A stretch of 64,000 nt of DNA. Source: Nitrospirota bacterium. GTDB lineage: Bacteria > Nitrospirota > JACRHL01. The notes beneath the pieces were generated by a model. That model worked only from the letters and a program-made list of their open reading frames with translations, ran no database searches and had not been told where the DNA came from. Made by a program: the position numbers and the translations under genes. Below, in pieces: positions 46,222-55,466 of this stretch; the first letter of the stretch is position 1, and every line of letters starts with the position of its first letter. The stretch covers positions 62,001-126,000 of the forward strand of contig JACRHL010000019.1 of assembly GCA_016212085.1 (NCBI GenBank). The letters run 5' to 3'.

Positions 46222-47594
46222 GGCTGGCGCGCCACGTGCTGGGCACCCTGCGCGCCGTGCTGCCCGAATCCGGCGCCACCGTGCTGGTGGCCGTGTCCGG
46301 CGGGGTGGACTCGGTGGTGCTGCTGCACCTGCTGCACGGGATGGCCGGCCCCCTTCGCATCACCCTGCACGCCGCCCACCTCAACCACGCCCTGCGCGGC
46401 GCCGAGGCGGACCGGGACCAGGCCTGCGTGGCGGACCTCTGCACACGCCTGGGGGTGCCCCTGCACACGGCCACCATCAAGCCCGAGCGGCGCCCCGGCG
46501 AGTCGCCCCAGGCCGCCGCCCGGCGGGTGCGCTACGGCTTCTTGGGCCAGGCGGCCGCCGCCTGCGGCGCCACCCACCTGGCCACCGCCCACCACCGGGA
46601 CGATCTGGCGGAAACGGTGCTCATGCGCCTGCTGGCGGGGGCGGGGCTGGCGGGCCTGGCGGGCATGGCCGGTCAGGCCGGCGCCCCCGGCCTGCCGGTG
46701 GGGGTGACGCTGATCCGCCCGCTGCTGGATATCCCCAAGGCCGATCTGCTGGCCCATGCCCGGGCCCGCGCCATCCCGTTCGGGGAGGACGCCAGCAACC
46801 AATCCCCCCGCTACCCCCGCAACCGGGTGCGGCGGGACCTGCTGCCCGCCCTGGAGGCCGTGTACCCCGGCGCCGCCGCCACCCTGGCCCGGCAGGCGGC
46901 CCTGCTGGCGGACGAGGACGCCCTGCTGGCCCGCTTGGCCGAGGATGCCGCCGCCCGCGTCGTCACGCGGGACGGCGCCGACCTGCTGCTCGACCGGGGG
47001 GCCCTTGCCGCCCTGCACCCGGCCCTGGCCCGGCGCGTGCTGCACCGGCTGCTGGCGGCGCGACTGGCCCGCCCCGCGTCCGCCCACGTGGCCGCCGTGC
47101 TGGCCCTGGCGGCGGGCCCCTCGGGCCGCGCCACGGACCTGCCCCACGGGCTGACGGCGGTGGCGGAGGCGAAGCTCATCCGCATCGCCGCCGGTCCCCC
47201 GCCAACGGCGCCGGCGGAGGGGGGCGAGGTGACGCTGGCCCTGCCCGGCATCACCCCCCTGCCGTGGGCGGGCCTTGCCATCGAGGCGCGCCCGGCGCCC
47301 GCCATGCCCGAGGGGGATGGCTGGCTGCTGTTCACCGTGGACGGCCCGCTCACCGCCCGGCCGCGCCGCCCCGGCGACCGTTTTTGCCCGGCGGGCATGG
47401 GCGGCCACTCGCAAACGCTCAAGGACTTTCTCATCAGCCGCAAGGTGCCGCGCCGGGCGCGCGACCGGGTGGCCCTGCTGTGCGCGGACGGCGCGCTGCT
47501 GTGGGTGGCGGGCCTGCGCGCCGACGGCCGCCGCCTGGCCGCCGCCCCCGGCCCCGGCGTGGTGGCGGTGCGCATCACCCCGGCGCCGGGGTGA
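46218..47594 (+). CDS. tilS: tRNA(Ile)-lysidine synthetase
   Basis: 458 residues. PP-loop SGGVDS at 27-32, followed by AAHLNHALRG and ATAHHRDDLAETVLMRL. Central and C-terminal domains bind tRNA (GDRFCPAGMGGHSQTLKDFL is the TilS-C signature). It modifies C34 of tRNA-Ile(CAU) to lysidine so that it reads AUA. GTG start overlapping ribF stop. In many bacteria tilS precedes hpt and ftsH, as here. Confidence 0.97.
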   Translation: MRLARHVLGTLRAVLPESGATVLVAVSGGVDSVVLLHLLHGMAGPLRITLHAAHLNHALRGAEADRDQACVADLCTRLGVPLHTATIKPERRPGESPQAAARRVRYGFLGQAAAACGATHLATAHHRDDLAETVLMRLLAGAGLAGLAGMAGQAGAPGLPVGVTLIRPLLDIPKADLLAHARARAIPFGEDASNQSPRYPRNRVRRDLLPALEAVYPGAAATLARQAALLADEDALLARLAEDAAARVVTRDGADLLLDRGALAALHPALARRVLHRLLAARLARPASAHVAAVLALAAGPSGRATDLPHGLTAVAEAKLIRIAAGPPPTAPAEGGEVTLALPGITPLPWAGLAIEARPAPAMPEGDGWLLFTVDGPLTARPRRPGDRFCPAGMGGHSQTLKDFLISRKVPRRARDRVALLCADGALLWVAGLRADGRRLAAAPGPGVVAVRITPAPG

Positions 47595-47726
47595 GCGCCC
47601 GCCCCGGCGCGGCGTTCGGGTTCCGCCCCCTTTTCTTCGCGCCCCTTTTCATCCCGCGCCGGTTCCTCTATTCTTGGCGGACTCCGGCGGCGTCCGGCCC
47701 CCCATAACCCCCAGCGCACCCCATCC

Positions 47727-48260
47727 ATGGAACGCAAATTCGGCAAGGCCCTGATCGACTCCAACACCCTTCAGGAGCGGGTGCGCCAGCTCGGCCGCCA
47801 GATCTCCGAGGACTACGCGGGCAAGGGCATCATCATGATCGCCGTGCTCAAGGGCGCGGCGCTGTTCTATGCGGACCTGATCCGCCAGATCAAGGTGCCG
47901 GTCACCCTCGACTTCGTGCAGGCCAAGTCCTACGCCGGGCGCACCAGCACCGGCGAGGTGCGGCTTCTGTCCGAGCCGGAATACATCGACCGCCTGGCCG
48001 GCCGCCACGTGATCGTGGTGGAGGATATCGTCGACACGGGCGTGACCATGCAGTACCTGCGCAAGACCCTGCTCGACAAGCGCCCCGCCTCCCTCAAGGT
48101 GTGCACCCTGCTCGACAAGCCCGGCCACCGCCGCTCCAAGGTGAAGCTGGATTACGTGGGCTTCTCCATCCCCAACGTGTTCGTGGTGGGCTACGGCATG
48201 GACCACAACGAGCAGTTCCGCAACCTGCCCTACCTGGCGGTGCTGGAAGACGTGGAATAA
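47727..48260 (+). CDS. hpt: hypoxanthine phosphoribosyltransferase
   Basis: 177 residues. The PRPP-binding motif is VIVVEDIVDTGVTMQYL at about 92-108. KGAALFYADLIRQ near 50-60 and LDYVGFSIPNVFVVGYGMDH near the C-terminus are HPRT features. It salvages hypoxanthine and guanine to IMP and GMP. It lies 132 bases after tilS and 147 before ftsH. Confidence 0.95.
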   Translation: MERKFGKALIDSNTLQERVRQLGRQISEDYAGKGIIMIAVLKGAALFYADLIRQIKVPVTLDFVQAKSYAGRTSTGEVRLLSEPEYIDRLAGRHVIVVEDIVDTGVTMQYLRKTLLDKRPASLKVCTLLDKPGHRRSKVKLDYVGFSIPNVFVVGYGMDHNEQFRNLPYLAVLEDVE

Positions 48261-48332
48261 CCTCTCCGGCGGCGGCCGTTCACGGACCCCGGAGGCCGCC
48301 CCTCAAGTGCCCGATTTGCCGGGCCTTCCGGG

Positions 48333-48361
48333 TTGTCTGCCCGTGGGGGCTGTGTTAGGAT
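48333..48361 (+). promoter_or_regulatory. candidate promoter of ftsH
   Basis: TTGTCT (48333-48338), exactly 17 bases, TAGGAT (48356-48361); each box matches 4 of 6. The predicted start near 48368 is about 40 bases before the ftsH ATG. Confidence 0.4.
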
Positions 48362-48407
48362 CAGAATGCTGACTCGCACCCCCGTTTTCCCTTGAAAAAA
48401 AGCGTCC

Positions 48408-50222
<1,815 letters not shown>

Positions 50223-50232
50223 GGGAGCGCCC

Positions 50233-51141
50233 GTGGCCCACGGCCGGATCGCCGCCGGCGCGCCGTCCTGCGCCACAAGCGCCCACCCGCGCCCCGCCGG
50301 GGCCGCCTGGGCCGACCTGCTGCCCGCCGGCCGCGCCGCCCTGATGGGGGTGGTGAACGTGACCGCCGACTCGTTCTCCGACGGCGGCCGCTTCCTTGAC
50401 CCGGCCGCCGCCGTGGCCCACGCGGTCGCGCTGGCCAATGCCGGCGCCGACCTGCTGGACGTGGGCGGCGAATCCACCCGCCCCGGCGCCCGGCCGGTGC
50501 CCGAGGCGGAGGAGCTTGGGCGCGTGGTGCCGGTGATCCGGGGCATCCGCGCCGCCGGCGTTGCCATTCCCATCACCATCGACACCGGCAAGGCCGCCGT
50601 GGCCCGGGCCGCCGTGGCCGCCGGCGCCAGCGCCGTGAACGACGTGACCGCCCTGTGCGGCGACCCGGAGATGGCGCGCACCGTGGCCGAACTGGGCGTG
50701 CCCGTGATCCTCATGCACATGGCCGGCACCCCGCGCACCATGCAGGACGACCCGCGCTACGGCAGCGTGGTGGCCGAGGTCTACCGCTACCTGGAGCAGT
50801 GCCTGAAGACCGCCGTGGCCCACGGCATCCCGCGCGAGCGGCTGGCGGTGGACCCGGGCATCGGCTTCGGCAAGACCGCGCGCCACAACCTGCTGCTCAT
50901 CAAGCACCTGGACCATTTTGCCGGGCTGGGGGTGCCCGTGGTGCTGGGCACCAGCCGCAAGCGCTTCATCGGCGACCTGCTGGGCGATGCCAACGGCCCC
51001 CGCCCGGTGGGCGGGCGGGAGTGGGGCACCGCCGCCACGGTGGCGCTGGGCATCGCCAAGGGCGCCGCCGTGCTGCGCGTGCACGACGTGGCCGCCATGG
51101 CCGACGTGGCGCGCCTGGCCCAGGCGGTCGTGGACGCCTGA
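50233..51141 (+). CDS. folP: dihydropteroate synthase
   Basis: 302 residues, GTG start. MGVVNVTADSFSDGGRFLD is the pterin/phosphate loop and DLLDVGGESTRPGARPV follows. VNDVTAL, DPGIGFGKTARHNLLLI and GTSRKRFIGDLL are also conserved. It joins 6-hydroxymethyl-dihydropterin diphosphate to p-aminobenzoate in folate synthesis. The N-terminal 30 residues are longer and more Ala/Pro-rich than usual; the start could be later. Four bases separate it from cdaA. Confidence 0.96.
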   Translation: MAHGRIAAGAPSCATSAHPRPAGAAWADLLPAGRAALMGVVNVTADSFSDGGRFLDPAAAVAHAVALANAGADLLDVGGESTRPGARPVPEAEELGRVVPVIRGIRAAGVAIPITIDTGKAAVARAAVAAGASAVNDVTALCGDPEMARTVAELGVPVILMHMAGTPRTMQDDPRYGSVVAEVYRYLEQCLKTAVAHGIPRERLAVDPGIGFGKTARHNLLLIKHLDHFAGLGVPVVLGTSRKRFIGDLLGDANGPRPVGGREWGTAATVALGIAKGAAVLRVHDVAAMADVARLAQAVVDA

Positions 51142-51144
51142 CCC

Positions 51145-51963
51145 ATGCTCCAGACCCTCCAGGAGTTCCGCTTTCCCCAGGACCTGATCGACATCCTGGT
51201 GGTGAGCTTCATCATCTACCGGGTGCTCATCATCATCAAGGGCACCCGCGCCCTGCGCATGGCGGTGGGCATCGCCATGCTCCTGGTGGTGCTGGTGGCC
51301 TCCAAGGAGCTGGGGCTGTACACGCTGGACTGGATCGTCACCAGCTTCTGGTCGCAGATCGTGCTGGCCCTCATCATCCTGTTCGCGCCGGAGATCCGCC
51401 GCGCCCTGGCCCAGTTCGGGCGCAACCCGTTCACGCGCATGATGAGCGTGGCGGCGGAGTCCAAGTCCATCGACGAGGTGGTGCGCGCCGCCACGGCCAT
51501 GTCGAGCCAGCGCGTCGGCGGCATCATCGTCATCGAGCGCGAGACCGACCTGGCCGACATCGTCGAGGTGGGCACCCAGCTCGACGCGGTGGTGTCGCGC
51601 AATACCCTGCTGGCCATCTTCAACACCCAATCCCCCATCCACGACGGCGCCGTCATCATCCACCAGGGGCGCATCCTGGCGGCGGGCTGCTTCCTGCCCA
51701 TCGCCCTGCACGTGCAGGACCCCTCCCTGGGCACCCGCCACCGGGCCGCCGTGGGGCTGACCGAGGAGACCGACGCGGTGGCCGTGGTGGTGTCCGAGGA
51801 GACCGGCCGCGTCGGCCTCGCGGTGGGCGGCCAGCTCACCATGGGGCTGGAGGGGCCGCAGTTGCGCAACGAGCTGGCGGCCCGGTTCGCCGGCGCCGAC
51901 CAGGGGGCGGCGCCGTGGCTGCCGTGGCTGCGCGCCGGCCGCGCCCGGCCGGAGGGGAAATAA
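51145..51963 (+). CDS. cdaA: diadenylate cyclase CdaA
   Basis: 272 residues. Three N-terminal helices (about 16-33, 38-53, 60-87) anchor a DAC domain. Its catalytic motifs are PIHDGAVII (DGA) and GTRHRAAVGLTEETDAV (RHR). It makes cyclic di-AMP from ATP, a signal for potassium, osmolytes and envelope homeostasis. The ybbR (CdaR-like) and glmM genes follow, the conserved cdaA-cdaR-glmM trio in which both partners modulate the cyclase. Confidence 0.96.
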   Translation: MLQTLQEFRFPQDLIDILVVSFIIYRVLIIIKGTRALRMAVGIAMLLVVLVASKELGLYTLDWIVTSFWSQIVLALIILFAPEIRRALAQFGRNPFTRMMSVAAESKSIDEVVRAATAMSSQRVGGIIVIERETDLADIVEVGTQLDAVVSRNTLLAIFNTQSPIHDGAVIIHQGRILAAGCFLPIALHVQDPSLGTRHRAAVGLTEETDAVAVVVSEETGRVGLAVGGQLTMGLEGPQLRNELAARFAGADQGAAPWLPWLRAGRARPEGK

Positions 51964-51968
51964 CGGCC

Positions 51969-52652
51969 ATGGTGGAACGCCGCAAGGAGGGCCTGCGCGC
52001 CAACCTGGGGCTGAAGGCCCTGTCGGTGGTGCTCGCCACGGGGGTGTGGATGTACGTCAACAGCCGCGGCCACGTGACCGTCAACTTCGCCGTGCCCATC
52101 ACCCCCACCGGCCTGCCCGCCCACCTGGTGCTCACGGAGACCGGCGAGCCGACCGCCGACGTGCGCCTCACCGGCCGCGAGGCGGCGCTGGCGCGGGTGG
52201 ACACCAGCCAGGTGCGGGTGCCCCTCGACCTGTCCGCCGCCCAGCCGGGGGCGCAGTGGATCACCCTGCGGACGGACGACGTGAAGGTGCCCGCGCCGGT
52301 GAGCGTGGAGCGCATCAACCCGCGCCAGGTGAGGGTGACCGTGGAGCGCCGCGAGGAACGCGCCGTCCAGGTGGTGGCCGACCTCACCGGCAACCCCGCC
52401 CCGGGCATGGAGGTGGCGGCCATCGCCGTGGAGCCCCGCGAGGTAATCGTGACCGGCGGCGAGAGCGCGTTCGACGGCCTGGAGCGCCTGCGCACCCAGC
52501 CCATCGACCTGACCGGGCTGGACCGCAACCTGCGCCGCGAGGCGCGCCTGGACATGGGCGGGCGGGAGCTGGCGGTCACGTCCCGGGAGCCCATATATGT
52601 TACAATCACCGTCAAAAAATCCGCCCCGGTTGCGGGCAAATCCGCCCCCTGA
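51969..52652 (+). CDS. ybbR: YbbR-domain protein (CdaR-like)
   Basis: 227 residues. One N-terminal membrane helix ([20 protein letters not shown]) then extracytoplasmic YbbR repeats of about 80 residues each (from about 38, 124 and a partial one). CdaR proteins in this position regulate CdaA. Only two full repeats are seen, fewer than in Firmicute CdaR. The gene ends 16 bases before the glmM start; spacing and order imply one operon. Confidence 0.9.
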   Translation: MVERRKEGLRANLGLKALSVVLATGVWMYVNSRGHVTVNFAVPITPTGLPAHLVLTETGEPTADVRLTGREAALARVDTSQVRVPLDLSAAQPGAQWITLRTDDVKVPAPVSVERINPRQVRVTVERREERAVQVVADLTGNPAPGMEVAAIAVEPREVIVTGGESAFDGLERLRTQPIDLTGLDRNLRREARLDMGGRELAVTSREPIYVTITVKKSAPVAGKSAP

Positions 52653-52668
52653 CAGCACGGATTCCCCA

Positions 52669-54030
52669 TTGCGAAACCTTTTCGGAACAGACGGCATCCG
52701 CGGCACCGCCAACGTCGAGCCGATGACCAGCGAAATGGCCCTCAAGCTGGGCCGGGCCGTGGCGCACCTGTTCAAGAACCGCGACGGGCGCCACAAGATC
52801 GTCATCGGCAAGGACACGCGCCTGTCCGGCTACATGCTGGAAACCGCCCTCACCTCCGGCATCTGCTCCATGGGGGTGGACGTGTTGCTGGTGGGCCCCA
52901 TGCCCACCCCGGCCATCTCCATGCTCACCAAGAGCCTGCGGGCCGACGCGGGGGTGGTCATCTCCGCCTCCCACAACCCGTACCAGGACAACGGCATCAA
53001 GTTCTTCTCGCGCGATGGCCTGAAGCTGCCCGACCACCAGGAGGCGGAGATCGAGCGCCTGATCTTCGATGGCGAGACCGACCGCATCCGTCCCACCGCC
53101 CACGAGATCGGCAAGGCCTACAAGATCGAGGACGCCCGCGGCCGCTACGTGGAGTTCGTCAAGGCCTCCCTGCCCAAGGGGTTCGACTTTTCCGGCCTCA
53201 AGGTGGTGGTGGACTGCGCCCACGGCGCCGCCTACCAGGTGTCGCCCATGGTGTTCGAGGAGCTGGGCGCCCAGGTGATCCGCCTCGGCGTGTCGCCCAA
53301 CGGCACCAACATCAACGCCGGCTGCGGCAGCCTGCACCCGGAGCTGATGCAGCAGGCGGTGCGCGAGCACGGCGCCCACCTGGGCCTGGCCCACGACGGC
53401 GACGCCGACCGGGTGCTGTTTGCCGATGAGCACGGCAGCCTGGTGGACGGCGACCAGGTGATGGCCGCCTGCGCCCTGGCCCTCAAGGACGCGGGGCGGC
53501 TGGCCAAGAACACCCTGGTGACCACGGTGATGAGCAACCTGGGCCTGGAGATCGCCATGCGCAAGGCGGGCATCGCCGTGGAGCGCACCCAGGTGGGCGA
53601 CCGCTACGTGCTGGAGCGCATGCTGGAGGGCGGCTTCAACTTCGGCGGCGAGCAGTCGGGGCACATCATCTTCCTGGACCACAACCTCACCGGCGACGGG
53701 CTGCTCACCGCCCTCCAGGTCACCCACTTCATGCTCCACCAGGGCAAGCCCCTGTCCGAGCTGGCCGCCTGCATGACCGCCCTGCCCCAGGTGCTCATCG
53801 GCGGCCGGGTGGCCCAAAGGGTGGAGCTGGACGACATCCCCGAGGTGGTCCGCGCCAAGGCGGCCATCCAGAAAAAACTGGGGAACGACGGGCGCCTGCT
53901 GGTGCGCTACTCGGGCACCGAGCCGCTGGTGCGGGTGATGCTGGAGGGGCTCGACCAGGGGCAGATCGAGGCCCTGGCCCAGGAGATGCTCGACACCATC
54001 CTCAAACACGTGGGCACGGCGGGAGGATAG
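52669..54030 (+). CDS. glmM: phosphoglucosamine mutase
   Basis: 453 residues. The N-terminus [18 protein letters not shown] is family-standard and fixes the start at TTG 52669; an ATG at 52597 would overlap ybbR and add unrelated residues. The phosphoserine loop is [15 protein letters not shown] with Ser101; the metal loop is [21 protein letters not shown] is the phosphate-binding end. It interconverts glucosamine-6-P and glucosamine-1-P for UDP-GlcNAc, peptidoglycan and LPS. The ribosome-binding site is weak, so translation may depend on coupling to ybbR. Confidence 0.97.
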   Translation: MRNLFGTDGIRGTANVEPMTSEMALKLGRAVAHLFKNRDGRHKIVIGKDTRLSGYMLETALTSGICSMGVDVLLVGPMPTPAISMLTKSLRADAGVVISASHNPYQDNGIKFFSRDGLKLPDHQEAEIERLIFDGETDRIRPTAHEIGKAYKIEDARGRYVEFVKASLPKGFDFSGLKVVVDCAHGAAYQVSPMVFEELGAQVIRLGVSPNGTNINAGCGSLHPELMQQAVREHGAHLGLAHDGDADRVLFADEHGSLVDGDQVMAACALALKDAGRLAKNTLVTTVMSNLGLEIAMRKAGIAVERTQVGDRYVLERMLEGGFNFGGEQSGHIIFLDHNLTGDGLLTALQVTHFMLHQGKPLSELAACMTALPQVLIGGRVAQRVELDDIPEVVRAKAAIQKKLGNDGRLLVRYSGTEPLVRVMLEGLDQGQIEALAQEMLDTILKHVGTAGG

Positions 54031-54035
54031 GCGCC

Positions 54036-54716
54036 ATGCGCACCCTGGCGTTGATCGCACTGGCCGTGCTGACATGGGCGGCCCCCGCGGCGGCCCAGGC
54101 GCCGTACGAGGTGGCGGCGCTGGGTGCGCACAACTTCGGCGGCGCCGGCCCGCCCCAGGCCTGCGCCGGCTGCCACATCCCGCCGGACACGGGCGACCCG
54201 CTGCTGGCCATCAGCCCGGTGTGGGCGCCGGGCGCGGCGGACGGGCCCTTCCCCGTGGGGATCAAGAACCCGGACGGCGGCTATACGGAGGTGACCAGCT
54301 CCGAGCTGTGCCTGCAATGCCACGACGGGGTGACGGCCGGCGCCGTCAATCCCCCCGCCCTCACCACCGTCACCCCGGAGCACGGCGGCCAGAGCCACCC
54401 GGACCATCCGGTGCAGAGCCGCTACCCGCGCGACACCGCCGGCCTGTTCGTGGTGCCCACGCCGCTGCCCCAGAACAGCCAGTTCTGGTCCGTACCCGAC
54501 GTGCGGAACGGCCAGCTGGTGCTGCCCTCGGGCCCCACCTCCACCTATCAGCCCATCCCGGCCGGGGCCGACGCGGCCCAGTTGCACCCCACCGTGGTAC
54601 GCACCCGCGGCGGCCTGGTGGAGTGCGACAGCTGCCACAACCCGCACGACGCCACCGTGCGGCCGTTCCTGCGCTCACTGCCGCCCCGCCTCTGCCTAGT
54701 CTGTCACGATAAATAG
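54036..54716 (+). CDS. exported four-haem c-type cytochrome
   Basis: 226 residues. Signal peptide (LALIALAVLTWAAPAAAQA, cleavage near 21). Four CxxCH haem sites: CAGCH (about 43-47), CLQCH (about 92-96), CDSCH (about 198-202) and CLVCH (at the very end). The wide gap between sites 2 and 3 (about 100 residues) may hold distal ligands or a docking surface. It resembles small periplasmic multihaem proteins of metal-reducing or denitrifying deltaproteobacteria, often annotated as cytochrome c3-family/doubled-CxxCH proteins. The electron partner is unknown. It starts five bases after glmM. Confidence 0.88.
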   Translation: MRTLALIALAVLTWAAPAAAQAPYEVAALGAHNFGGAGPPQACAGCHIPPDTGDPLLAISPVWAPGAADGPFPVGIKNPDGGYTEVTSSELCLQCHDGVTAGAVNPPALTTVTPEHGGQSHPDHPVQSRYPRDTAGLFVVPTPLPQNSQFWSVPDVRNGQLVLPSGPTSTYQPIPAGADAAQLHPTVVRTRGGLVECDSCHNPHDATVRPFLRSLPPRLCLVCHDK

Positions 54717-54744
54717 CGGGCGGGCGAACAACGCCGGCTATCGG

Positions 54745-54806
54745 GGCGCCCGCGTCCGGCAGGGGGATACGCGGGAGGTTCAAGGGCGCGCGGGTGCCTG
54801 GAATCC
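54745..54806 (-). repeat. REP-like dispersed repeat, copy 2
   Basis: Minus-strand reading starts GGATTCCAGGCACCCGCG and ends GGACGCGGGCGCC. It aligns with copies at 33588-33671 and 55362-55446. It lies between the cytochrome gene and the convergent PilZ gene. Confidence 0.65.
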
Positions 54807-54831
54807 GGCCGCTTTCGCCGCCCGGCCGCCG

Positions 54832-55203
54832 CTAGCCGCGTTCGTACAGGATGCGGTTCACCAGGCGCGACAGCAGCGCCCGCGCCAGGCCGGACACCTC
54901 CATGAACTGGATGCCCATGCCATCGCCCTGGGCGTGGGCCACCCGCGACGGGATGGTCAGTTCGTGGAGGTGGCCGTTGTCGTGAACGCCGAACGACACC
55001 TGGCACGGCGAACCGGCGGGGAGCTTGCGGTCCGCCATCACATACAGGCCGCCGGTGCTCAGGTTGGCCACCTGCCCCTCGATGACATCACCCTTTCCCC
55101 CGTCGCGCGCGGCCACCGCCACCCGCACGCGGAACTGGATCCGCACCGTGGCCCGCTGCTCCTGCCGCGTGGGCACGCCTGGATTGGAAAATTGATCACT
55201 CAC
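54832..55203 (-). CDS. PilZ-domain protein
   Basis: 123 residues. The c-di-GMP binding signatures are present: RQEQRATVR at about 14-22 (the R-x3-R region) and NLSTGGLYV (N-x-S-x-x-G) at about 51-59. PilZ proteins bind cyclic di-GMP and act on motility, exopolysaccharide or secretion. The GTG at 55203 was chosen over a longer frame to 55374, because the upstream residues are low-complexity and run through leader hairpins; AAGG and GGGAGG lie upstream. It stands alone with a structured leader. Confidence 0.85.
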   Translation of the reverse strand: MSDQFSNPGVPTRQEQRATVRIQFRVRVAVAARDGGKGDVIEGQVANLSTGGLYVMADRKLPAGSPCQVSFGVHDNGHLHELTIPSRVAHAQGDGMGIQFMEVSGLARALLSRLVNRILYERG

Positions 55204-55220
55204 GCGGGCCTTGCACCTCC

Positions 55221-55291
55221 CACGGCACGGCCGCCTTTGCGTGCCGTGCCCGTCACCCCCATTGCCGTCAACTTTGGCACTTTTTTGTGCC
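55221..55291 (-). promoter_or_regulatory. structured leader of the PilZ gene (two hairpins)
   Basis: Hairpin 1: CACGGCACG (55221-55229) / CGTGCCGTG (55240-55248), a perfect 9-bp stem just before the ribosome-binding site. Hairpin 2: GGCAC (55276-55280) with a 6-T loop and GTGCC (55287-55291). Between them the coding strand carries ACGCAAAGG. Structure next to the ribosome-binding site suggests translational control. Confidence 0.4.
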
Positions 55292-55361
55292 TTTCGTCCA
55301 TAATTTTTCCACTTCAAAAATAACACACCATCCCAATATCGTCCCGCATCGCCAGCGGGAT

Positions 55362-55446
55362 GGATTCCAAGCACCCGCGTACCCTTGAATCCGCCGGTGC
55401 ATCCCTTTAGCGGACGCAGGCGCGCCGCAAAACGGCGCCTTGCGAC
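55362..55446 (+). repeat. REP-like dispersed repeat, copy 3
   Basis: Starts GGATTCCAAGCACCCGCGTA, passes through CCGCCGGTGCATCCCTTTAG and GCGGACGCAGGCGCGCC, and ends CGCCTTGCGAC. It is the closest relative of copy 1. It ends 21 bases before the comEC start and may contribute to its leader. Confidence 0.75.
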
Positions 55447-55466
55447 GGCCTGTTAGAATGCGCGCC

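Noticed and set aside
55204-55260. c-di-GMP-I riboswitch upstream of the PilZ gene
   Set aside because: Only the ACGCAAAGG string fits; the paired GGCAAACC strand and the tetraloop helix are missing, and a strong local hairpin would compete. Kept only as a weak finding.
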